From: Affinibrenneria salicis
Lineage (GTDB): Bacteria > Pseudomonadota > Gammaproteobacteria > Enterobacterales > Enterobacteriaceae
Assembly: GCF_008710095.1 (NCBI RefSeq)
Contig: NZ_VYKJ01000013.1
Span: 62,001 to 126,000, forward strand
Length of the DNA stretch: 64,000 bases
Direction: 5' to 3'
The position numbers and the translations under genes are program-made. Numbering within the stretch: the stretch's first letter is position 1; the number at the start of each line of letters is the position of its first letter. This document shows positions 44,879-52,255 of the stretch, piece after piece. The notes below the pieces were generated by a model. That model saw only the letters and a program-made list of their open reading frames with translations, had not been told where the DNA came from and searched no databases.

Positions 44879-45277
44879 ATTCGAACCGTCACGTTAGCGG
44901 GAGACTGGCGCGTTATCGCCGCCGCCCATGCCGAAGCCGGCCATAACGGCTGGCATATCAGCGTGGTGGTGGTGGATGCCGGCGGGCAACTGGCGGCGTT
45001 CGACAGATTCGACGCAGATGACGGCCGCATCGGCGTATCGGGCAGGGAGGGGTTGCAGAAGGCGCGCTCCGCGGCGCTGTTGCGCGCGTCCTCCGGCGAG
45101 TTCAATAATTTTATCAATCACGGTCGGCCGGGCTTTGTGGCCACGCCGGGGACGCCGCTGGAAGGCGGAGTGCCGTTGGCGGCGGGCGAAGTTATTGGCG
45201 CGGTCGTCGTCAGCGGCGCGCACGGCGCTAATGATTCTCAGATGACGCAGGCCGCCGCAGCGGCGGTTCGGGAGTAA
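44879..45277 (+). CDS. GlcG/HbpS-family protein with no standard start codon
   Basis: The reading frame encodes a complete-looking member of the haem-binding HbpS/GlcG family (GWHISVVVVDAGGQLAAFDRFD, then GGVPLAAGEVIGAVVVSGA near the C-terminus). In-frame there is no ATG, TTG or GTG before the GTG at 44963, which lies inside the first conserved strand and would remove about 28 residues. The family-like N-terminus begins right after an ATT at 44879, giving 132 residues, the usual family length. Either the ATT is a rare start or a former ATG has been lost and the gene is decaying. GAGGAAAA occurs about 30 nt upstream. The stop is 4 nt before the SDR gene, so the two form an operon. Confidence 0.55.
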   Translation: MRTVTLAGDWRVIAAAHAEAGHNGWHISVVVVDAGGQLAAFDRFDADDGRIGVSGREGLQKARSAALLRASSGEFNNFINHGRPGFVATPGTPLEGGVPLAAGEVIGAVVVSGAHGANDSQMTQAAAAAVRE

Positions 45278-45281
45278 CGCG

Positions 45282-46007
45282 ATGAATAGATTAAAACATA
45301 AGACGCTGGCGATTATCGGCGGCAGTTCCGGCATCGGTCTGCGGGTGGCGGAGATGGCGGCGCAGAAAGGGGGCAGTCTGGTTATCGCCGGCCGCAACGA
45401 ACAGCGGCTGGCGCAGGCGCGCGATCGGTTAACCGCTTTCGGCGTTGAGGTGAAAACCTACCCGGTGGATGCCCATGACGCGGCGTCGCTGGCGGATTTC
45501 TTTAACCAAATCGGGCCGATTGATCATCTGGTTTCGATGGTCGGCGATGTAATGGGCGGAGGATTTATGGCTGCCGATATCGCCACTATCGAACATGTGA
45601 TTCATTCGAAATTCATCACCAATGTGCTGATTGGCCAGCTGGCCGGCAAAAAGCTTACGCCGGGCGGCAGCATGGTGTTTACTTCGGGTACCGGCGGTCG
45701 GGCGCAGCACGCCTGCGCCAGCTATGTCGGCAACCTGGGCATTAATGCGCTGGTCGAAGGTCTGGCGGCGGAGCTGGCGCCCGATATCCGGGTGAATGCC
45801 GTCGCGCCCACCTGGACGCCGACGCCGTTCTGGCGCGACGTGCCGTCGGAGCAGGTGCTGCAGACTCGCCGGCATTTCGAGTCCGTCATTCCGCTAAAAC
45901 GGCTGGCGACGATCGATGAACTGGCATCGGCCTATATCTTCCTGCTGGAGAATGGCTTTATTACCGGTCAGCGTCTGGCGGTGGACGGCGGCATTATGCT
46001 CGATTAA
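45282..46007 (+). CDS. Short-chain dehydrogenase/reductase-like protein with altered active site
   Basis: A 241-residue SDR fold: the NAD(P) motif GGSSGIG (residues 13-19), the catalytic Ser region FTSGTGGR and Tyr in ASYVGNLG. At the YxxxK position Lys is replaced (Y-V-G-N-L), so classic SDR catalysis is doubtful. The C-terminus (LAVDGGIMLD) is complete. RBS GGGAG overlaps the end of the HbpS-like gene. The function and substrate are not recognisable; a binding or regulatory role, or an atypical reductase, are both possible. Confidence 0.7.
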   Translation: MNRLKHKTLAIIGGSSGIGLRVAEMAAQKGGSLVIAGRNEQRLAQARDRLTAFGVEVKTYPVDAHDAASLADFFNQIGPIDHLVSMVGDVMGGGFMAADIATIEHVIHSKFITNVLIGQLAGKKLTPGGSMVFTSGTGGRAQHACASYVGNLGINALVEGLAAELAPDIRVNAVAPTWTPTPFWRDVPSEQVLQTRRHFESVIPLKRLATIDELASAYIFLLENGFITGQRLAVDGGIMLD

Positions 46008-46285
46008 CCGGTCGTCCGGCGCCGAAAGGTAAGGCGTGTGATGCCATACTCGTCAGGCCGCACGTCGCGGGCGGCGAGTTGCGGCGGCTGACTCGGCGGT
46101 ATCGTATGCAGCACGTCGGTGGCGCGAGGGCGGCGATCGTTCGTTTATCGCGTGACGGCGGCGCATAAATGCGCCTCGTCCTTAAAGCGCCTGCACGTTG
46201 CGTCGTTCAATAGGTCAACGTTTTGTCCCGCGCCGCGGATTATTTAGGCTATAAATTTCTATAACGTTACGCATTCGGAGAGAAC

Positions 46286-47110
46286 ATGACTACATCAACA
46301 ACTCAGTATCCGGCTCGTGTGCGCAATGAACTGCGTTTTCGCGCCGTTACCGTCACGCGCAGCGAGCGCGTCAGCGGCGGATTTCAGCGTCTGGTCTTCA
46401 GCGGCGCGGACCTGCAGGGATTCGAAACGCGCGGATTTGACGACCATATCAAGCTGTTTTTCCCGGCGTCGCAAGACGCCGCCCTGCCTGCTCTTACCGA
46501 CGAAGGGATCGTCTGGCCGGACGGCGCGCGGCCGCCGGCGCGCGACTACACGCCGCTGTTCGATGCGGCGCGCAACGAATTAGCCATCGATTTCTACCTG
46601 CATCAGCAGGGCGTGGCTAGCGACTGGGCACGAACCGCCCGGGCGGGCGATAAATTGATTATCGGCGGCCCGCGCGCGTCGCTGGTGGTGCCGGAAGCAT
46701 ACGGCTGGCAGCTCTATATCTGTGATGAAACCGGGCTGCCGGCCTTGAAAAGGCGGCTCGACGCGCTGCAGCGCCACGGCGGGGCGATGCAAGTCACGGC
46801 GCTCGTTATGCTGAATGACGCATCGGATAAGGATTATCTGGCCGGTCAGGGCGCCTTTCAGCCCGAATGGTTCGTGCAGGACGGAACGGATAGCGCAGAA
46901 CGGCGTCTGTTCGGGCGGCTTGACCAGCTTAAGCTGCCGGCGCAGGATTATTTCCTGTGGGTGACCGGGGAAGGGGAGCGGGTGAAGCGCATTGGCGATT
47001 ATCTGACGGCGCAGGGCGCCGGCGATGCGCAACTGCTGCGCGCCGTGGCCTACTGGCACCACAAGGCTCACCAGGAGGTATCCCTTAACCTCCTGCATAC
47101 CAAAAAGTGA
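46286..47110 (+). CDS. yqjH: NADPH-dependent ferric-siderophore reductase, YqjH-like (SIP family)
   Basis: A 274-residue flavoprotein that frees iron from ferric siderophores by reduction in the cytoplasm. It matches E. coli YqjH along its length: YPARVRNELRFRAVTVTR, GGFQRLVFSG, RGFDDHIKLFFP, RPPARDYTPLFD (FAD binding), GGPRASLVVPE, and a C-terminal AYWHHKAHQE. GGAGAG precedes the ATG. In E. coli the gene is divergent from and repressed by yqjI; here the yqjI homologue lies 1.8 kb upstream with two genes between. No copy of the TTAGATATATCTAA palindrome is seen in front of this gene. It is the likely reductase for the siderophore made by the neighbouring locus. Confidence 0.88.
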   Translation: MTTSTTQYPARVRNELRFRAVTVTRSERVSGGFQRLVFSGADLQGFETRGFDDHIKLFFPASQDAALPALTDEGIVWPDGARPPARDYTPLFDAARNELAIDFYLHQQGVASDWARTARAGDKLIIGGPRASLVVPEAYGWQLYICDETGLPALKRRLDALQRHGGAMQVTALVMLNDASDKDYLAGQGAFQPEWFVQDGTDSAERRLFGRLDQLKLPAQDYFLWVTGEGERVKRIGDYLTAQGAGDAQLLRAVAYWHHKAHQEVSLNLLHTKK

Positions 47111-47199
47111 TGTAGTAATCATTTCCGGAATGTGATTTTGGCTTGAATATTGAGCATTTTCAGGCCTGTTTTTATCGCTTAAACGCGTTTTTTGCACCG

Positions 47200-47835
47200 T
47201 TACAACAATGCTGATCTGTACAAAAAGCAGTTACGGGACGCCCCCTGGCGCATCGGTTCGGCGGTGAAGGCCAGCAGCTTTTCCCGCGCGTCGGCGCAGG
47301 AAAAGCTGACCTGCCATCCAGGCGCTGAATGCCCGGCGGGCGGTGCGGGTCGCCCTATCAGGTCCGTCAGCGTAATCCAGCGATAGTCCATCACTTCGTC
47401 ATCGGCACTCACTTCAGGCGGCGCAATGGGATGCTGTACGGCGTCTTTCAACTGATGGCCCAGTCGCCGCGGCTCGCAACCGGGGAATTGGCCAATGCAT
47501 TTACGTGAACCGTTCAGGCCGATGGCGACGCTGATATTGTTGAAGCCTTTAATCTTGTCGAACATCATTCGCGGGGCGTTTTTCCGGGGCGGCCGCTGGC
47601 AGGCGCCGCCCGCGCCGACATAGCGATAAATGCCGGAGCGTTCCGCCTGGGGATCCACTTCAACATCGGTTTCGACTAATTCGCCCGGCCGCGTTTTTAA
47701 TAATTCGATGGCGGAGCGCAAATCATGTGCCTGATTTTTTTCGTGAGTTATTTTGGAGGGGGCATGGCATTGTCCTGTATTTTCAGAGTGATTGTTATTA
47801 CCCCAAAACATATTCCTCTGCGCCGCCACGAACAA
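47200..47835 (-). pseudogene. Chimeric relic: UbiD-family decarboxylase N-terminus joined to isopentenyl-diphosphate isomerase C-terminus
   Basis: A 211-codon frame made of two unrelated partial genes. Codons about 35-143 are the N-terminus of a UbiD-family (prenylated-FMN) decarboxylase of the gallate/phenolic-acid type (HDLRSAIELLKTRPGELVET, DVEVDP, YRYVGAGG, DAVQHPIAPPEVS). Codons 144-192 are the C-terminus of isopentenyl-diphosphate isomerase (DDEVMDYRW, then AREKLLAFT, as in E. coli Idi). The join near 47406 is in frame, as a deletion between two same-strand genes would leave. Full UbiD proteins have about 470-500 residues, so neither enzyme can work. The first 30 codons are not family-like. 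Confidence 0.65.
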
Positions 47836-48595
47836 ATGCCGTTTATGTTATAAGGTCCAGATTAAATAAGGATATATACTCATCATACTTTAAATAGCTT
47901 CGCATAATAGCGCTACGCATGCAGGACATGACACCCCACCAGTACTGGCCTCGCACGATGAGACGTGAAGCATCAATGTGCGAAGTTATTTAAGCTGACG
48001 GTGCGTTGTCTGCGCGAAGATATTCTGCCCGTATGTGGATATATTCCTGTGAATCCGTCGCTCGCGGCATTCAAGTCTGCTCCCGATGGATTTTTCGCCA
48101 GAATCATTTAATGGTGTAAGCGCATTGGGATTAATGAGCAACGTCCTGTTTTTCACCGAAGGCCAACTGCCGGCTGGATAAATCGTTCCCGACCCGTTTG
48201 TCCTCTGCTTGTTGCCTTTTTCCGCATTCCCTGGGCTACTGGTTAATAAATGGCGCTTAATTATGCTGCGATGTTAAAGGATAACGATGCATGTTAAATA
48301 TCTGGCGGATTGAAGGGTATTTGGCGACTGAGGATATTGCCGCCTGGGGCTTTATGCCGGATGGCGGGCAACATAATTTTGGTCGAAAAATGTTCAACAC
48401 AAGAGGTGATTATTATATTTTTCATCGGCAAAGTCTATTTTAACCATCCGGGAAAATGCCGTGCCGATTTTTTAGTTAATACGGAAAAAATTTATTCGCA
48501 ACGGGGGAGGCGACGTCGCGCGGCGGGCGTTGTGTTTATCCTTTGGCGGTGCCAGTATCACGCTGTGTATCTGCACTATCGGCCGGAGCGTTATT
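47836..48595. other. 0.76-kb gene-free stretch with a family B repeat
   Basis: It contains the repeat at 47888-47994 and otherwise AT-rich DNA. It separates the chimeric relic from the divergent LysR gene and should hold the promoters of both. No coding region is supported. Confidence 0.6.
47888..47994 (+). repeat. MITE-like repeat, family B, copy 2
   Basis: Terminal inverted repeats: CTTTAAATAGCTTCGCATA (47888-47906) against the complement of ATGTGCGAAGTTATTTAAG (47976-47994). About 107 bp, non-coding. Both ends recur, in opposite orientation, at 3718-3887. Confidence 0.6.
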
Positions 48596-49492
48596 ATGGA
48601 TTTTAAAAGATTAAAATATTTTTGTAAGGTGGTTGAGCAGGGATCCATTAGCCAGGCGGCGCGCGCGTTGAATATTGCCCAGCCACCGCTCAGTAAACGC
48701 ATTCAGGAACTGGAAGAGGAATTAGATATTCCGCTGTTTATTCGTGCGGGGCGGAAAGTTGAACCGAACGAGGCCGGTTATTATTTGTATCGAAAAGCAT
48801 GCGAGATTTTACGTCAGGTTGACGATACCGCGCGCGAAACAATACAAATTTCAAATCGTGAAAATCGCGTATTGCGTATCGGGTTGACGCATCTTTTCCA
48901 GTCTTACTTTAAACCACTGTTTCTCGAATTATATCGCCGGCACCCGGATTTGAAGTTAAATATCTCTGTTTCTGACTCCGGCAATCTGGAGTCGCTGCTG
49001 AATGAGGGATTGCTGGATGTCGCTCTGATGCAGAAACCCGCGAGGCCGGAAGCATTCGATTGCATCGTGTTTAATCCTGTCCCGCTGGTGGCGGTAGTGA
49101 ATAAACATCTTTTGTCGGAAAAACCGCAGGGCGCATTATCCTGCTTTGACCTGGGACGTTTCCCGCTGCTGTTATTACATCGTTCCAAAGACCCTGGCAC
49201 TTACGAAATACTGATGGAGCACTTCCGTAAAAGCGGGGTACACCCGAATGTCATTATGCGTATTGCGCAACCGACGGTCATCCTCGACTGGCTGGAATCG
49301 GGTCTTGAAGCGGCTGCATTGCTTCCCGGCTCGGAAGTGGACGGCGAAAATCTTAAAAACTGTTATGTCGCCCAAATTTTCCCTTCGCCGCTGGTCTTTT
49401 TTCCCGCGCTGGTGAAAATGTCCGTGACCTTTTCCATGCCGGAGCTGACCGACATTATCAAAGCCGGTTATCCGTTGCCGGCAGCGAAATAA
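48596..49492 (+). CDS. LysR-family transcriptional regulator
   Basis: A 298-residue LysR regulator: N-terminal winged helix (RLKYFCKVVEQGSISQAARALNIAQPPLSKRIQELEEEL) and a C-terminal periplasmic-binding-protein-like effector domain. The ATG at 48596 has GGAG 7 nt upstream; longer in-frame starts lack an RBS. It is divergent from the UbiD relic. LysR genes beside such decarboxylases often control phenolic-acid or gallate metabolism, so its target may have been lost here. The effector is unknown. Confidence 0.85.
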   Translation: MDFKRLKYFCKVVEQGSISQAARALNIAQPPLSKRIQELEEELDIPLFIRAGRKVEPNEAGYYLYRKACEILRQVDDTARETIQISNRENRVLRIGLTHLFQSYFKPLFLELYRRHPDLKLNISVSDSGNLESLLNEGLLDVALMQKPARPEAFDCIVFNPVPLVAVVNKHLLSEKPQGALSCFDLGRFPLLLLHRSKDPGTYEILMEHFRKSGVHPNVIMRIAQPTVILDWLESGLEAAALLPGSEVDGENLKNCYVAQIFPSPLVFFPALVKMSVTFSMPELTDIIKAGYPLPAAK

Positions 49493-49862
49493 TCGCCTGG
49501 GGCGGGCGTAACGGCAGACCGGCGGCGGACTGGCCGTGATGCGCGCGCGCCGTATGTCGGCCCCGCGTGGCGCTCACGGCGAGGCGTCCGGCCAGAGCGA
49601 TCCGTGTCGTGTCGCGCGCCTGCGGGACGATTATTATCGTCAGACGCGGGAAACTTTATTCATATTATTTTCGTATTGCCTCAAATATGTTATACCCTTC
49701 ATTTCTCAGGTTGCAGGTGTGTTGGCGTTGTTACCCGCTTCCCCCTGGGGTGTCGCCAGCGGCGTTTAGATCTGTTCCACCTGTTTTTTCACTCGCTGCC
49801 GCCTGTCTGCAAGCCGAAATTTACTGGTACAGGGCAGTAAACATACAGAGCAAAGTGAAAAT
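49493..49862. other. Spacer with a family A repeat
   Basis: 370 nt between the LysR and GntR genes. The right part is a repeat (49691-49829), which ends about 33 nt before the GntR start. No gene. Confidence 0.6.
49691..49829 (+). repeat. Family A palindromic repeat (about 139 bp)
   Basis: Begins TATACCCTTCATTTCTCAGG and ends CTGCAAGCCGAAATTTACTG. The ends are inverted repeats and match the other family A copies. Confidence 0.6.
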
Positions 49863-50504
49863 ATGATCCAAAATCTGTTAAAAGATGTCGTATACAGACG
49901 AATTAGAGAGATGATCATTAACGGCAGCCTGCCAATGGGCAGTAAATTATCAGAAACCGTTCTTGCCAACCGTCTGGCCGCCACCAAAGCGCCCGTCAGA
50001 GACGCGCTCAGAAGATTACAAAGCGAAGGGCTTGTACAAATAAAACCCAAAAGCGGCACCTTTGTTTTTGTCTTTAATGACTCTGAATTCAATGAATTAC
50101 TGGAGTTTCGCTATTATATCGAATCGAAGGCGATGGCGTTATCGCTGAATAAAAATCCGAAGCAGCTGGTGCAGGAAATTTCCTTTATTCTTGATAAAAT
50201 GGCTATTTGCATCAGTAATAGCTCGTCGCTTGAATATATTAGTCTGGATAATTTGTTTCATGAAGCGCTTTTTTCCTATTGCCAGAATATCTATTTTCAG
50301 CGCTCTTACGAACTTATTTCATCAAGAATGGCTACCGCGAGGAATTATCTCGGCAGCAACCAGGCACATATGAATAGTTCATTTGAACAACATATGGAAA
50401 TTGTATCGTCGCTGAAAGGCAATGATATTGCCCGTGCGCAAAACGCCCTGCGCCGCCATATTCTGCCCGACTTTGGTTCCTACTGGGATTGCTATAAGTT
50501 TTAA
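49863..50504 (+). CDS. GntR-family regulator with FCD domain (FadR subfamily)
   Basis: A 213-residue regulator: N-terminal winged helix (VVYRRIREMIINGSLPMGSKLSE, RDALRRLQSEGLVQIKPKSGTFVF) and an all-helical FCD domain with the usual metal-binding pattern (LDNLFHEALF, HMEIVSSL and a late RRH). Proteins of this class sense organic acids. It lies before a medium-chain dehydrogenase and a tannase-family gene, which may be its targets, though neither is close enough to be certain. The Shine-Dalgarno is weak (AAAGTGAAA). The region is noticeably less GC-rich than the downstream genes. Confidence 0.85.
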   Translation: MIQNLLKDVVYRRIREMIINGSLPMGSKLSETVLANRLAATKAPVRDALRRLQSEGLVQIKPKSGTFVFVFNDSEFNELLEFRYYIESKAMALSLNKNPKQLVQEISFILDKMAICISNSSSLEYISLDNLFHEALFSYCQNIYFQRSYELISSRMATARNYLGSNQAHMNSSFEQHMEIVSSLKGNDIARAQNALRRHILPDFGSYWDCYKF

Positions 50505-50943
50505 TCGTGGTTGCCGGCGCCGGCACGCCTCCCGGCAATGGCTCGCCGCGCGCGCCTCTATTTGTGACGGGTGCCTGACTGTGCGAGCGTCGCCGCTGTT
50601 CGCCAATGGCGGATTTCCCGCCACTCTTCTTCCAGCGGGGCAGGGCACCGAACGGCGCTTCGCCGGCAACGGTTAACAACGGCGAGTTACACGTCTGTCG
50701 GCCCGGATCGCCCGCGCGCAACTGCGCCGCTTATCGCCCTTGTCGAGTTCCTCTTCCATCGTGCCGCTGCATTATTACGCTTCCTTATGAGATTCATAAC
50801 AAAGCGTGAATTTACATCGCGACGGCGGCGTTTTACTCTCGTACAGCAGAATAATCATGTGCCACCTTGTCCGCTCAGTTTTCTCTTATCGGCCAGTCGC
50901 TTGCCGACCTGATCGGTGCGGGCATCCGCAGAGAGTAAAATGT
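50505..50943. other. Gene-free spacer
   Basis: 439 nt without a supported gene. A 12-nt GC palindrome (GCCGGCGCCGGC) lies just after the GntR stop and could act in transcript ending. The right part should contain the promoter of the dehydrogenase gene. Confidence 0.5.
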
Positions 50944-51954
50944 ATGTGTGATGAAAATGTTCAGAACTTTGAAGCGCTGCCCGCGGATTACCGGGCGTGG
51001 CGCTGGCGCAATAGCGCTGAGCCGCAGGATCTGGCGCTGGAGTCAATCCCTATGGCGCCGCCGGCGCCCGGCCAGGCGCTGGTGCGCAACCAGGTTATCG
51101 GATTGAATCCGGTCGACTGGAAAGTGCTCGGCGGCGCGCTGGTTGACTGGCGGGGCGGTAAAGTGCCGGGCGTGGACGGGGCCGGCATCGTGGTCGCCGT
51201 CGGCGACGGCGTGGCGAGCGAGTGGCTCGGCCAGCGCGTCGCTTATCATCAGAATCTGCAGCAGCCCGGCAGCTTTGCCGAATACACCCCGATAGTAGCC
51301 CGCGCCCTGCTGCGCGTTCCCGACGGTATGGATGTTAGCGTCGCGGCCAGTTTCCCTTGTCCGGGGCTGACCGCCTGGCTGGCGCTGGAGAAAGTACCGC
51401 CTCAGCCCGGTTCGCCGGTGTTGATCAGCGGCGCTGGGGGCGCGGTGGGACACTATCTGGTACAACTGGCGGCGGCGCGCGGTTTTAGCGTCACCACCCT
51501 GAGTCATGCGCGCCACTGGGCGCGGCTGCAGGCGCTCGGCGCCAGTGAGTGCCTCGCCGGGCCGCTGGCGGCGGATCAACGCTGGCCGCAGGATGACGCG
51601 CGTTTCTATGCGGTGATCGATAGCGTCAACGAGCGGCATGCCGCGCAGCTGGCGCCGGCTCTGCTGGCCAATGGACACCTGGTGTGTATTCAGGGGCGAC
51701 TGGAACAGTGGCCGTGCGCGCCGTTTGGCCGGGCGCTGTCGCTGCATGAAGTGGCGCTGGGGGCGCTGCACCGGTTCGGCGACGATGCATCATGGTCGCG
51801 CCTGACCGCGGCGGGCGAACGGTTGCTGAGCGAGATCGCCGGTCAGCGTTTGCAGCCGGAGGCGCAGGTGGTGCGCGAGTTCAGCGAACTGGCGCGCCTG
51901 CTGGATGACTTGCGCCACCGCCAGTTTTCCGGCAAGCCGCTGGTGCGGCTGTAG
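50944..51954 (+). CDS. Medium-chain dehydrogenase/quinone-oxidoreductase-like protein
   Basis: A 336-residue MDR protein with the GroES-like N-terminal half (QALVRNQVIGLNPVDWKVLGG, PGVDGAGIVVAVG) and the nucleotide-binding half (VLISGAGGAVGHYLVQLAAARGF). The zinc-binding Cys/His sets of classical alcohol dehydrogenases are absent, which places it with the zinc-free NADPH:quinone reductase/enoyl-reductase group. I chose the ATG at 50944 with GAGAG 8 nt upstream; an ORF start 138 nt earlier has no RBS and unlike codon use. Its substrate is unknown. Confidence 0.8.
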   Translation: MCDENVQNFEALPADYRAWRWRNSAEPQDLALESIPMAPPAPGQALVRNQVIGLNPVDWKVLGGALVDWRGGKVPGVDGAGIVVAVGDGVASEWLGQRVAYHQNLQQPGSFAEYTPIVARALLRVPDGMDVSVAASFPCPGLTAWLALEKVPPQPGSPVLISGAGGAVGHYLVQLAAARGFSVTTLSHARHWARLQALGASECLAGPLAADQRWPQDDARFYAVIDSVNERHAAQLAPALLANGHLVCIQGRLEQWPCAPFGRALSLHEVALGALHRFGDDASWSRLTAAGERLLSEIAGQRLQPEAQVVREFSELARLLDDLRHRQFSGKPLVRL

Positions 51955-51997
51955 CGAGTGGCCGCGCCGGAGCGCGGGCCGAATAAACAGGCGAATT

Positions 51998-52031
51998 CGC
52001 CCGCCTTCCCGCTTTGCCGGCAAGGCGGGCG
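51998..52031 (+). terminator. GC-rich stem-loop after the dehydrogenase gene
   Basis: CGCCCGCCTT (51998-52007) pairs with AAGGCGGGCG (52022-52031) across a 14-nt loop. There is no U tract. It lies 44 nt past the stop codon and separates that gene from the microsatellite and the tannase gene. Confidence 0.5.
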
Positions 52032-52086
52032 ACGCATGGTTGGCTAACCGACACGGCTTGAGGGAATCTATATGGGTGCCATTGTA

Positions 52087-52135
<49 letters not shown>

Positions 52136-52255
52136 GCCGCGAACGCGCAATTCACGTTCTATGCCGCCGTACGCGGTGATTCCGCCTGTTGCCGCCGTTA
52201 CCCCAGGTCCGGCGGCGCGCGATAATAATAAAACCAACAACAAGGGGTTTTGCTG

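Noticed and set aside
47200..47835. An intact UbiD-family decarboxylase gene
   Set aside because: Only the first quarter of the family is present and the rest matches isopentenyl-diphosphate isomerase.
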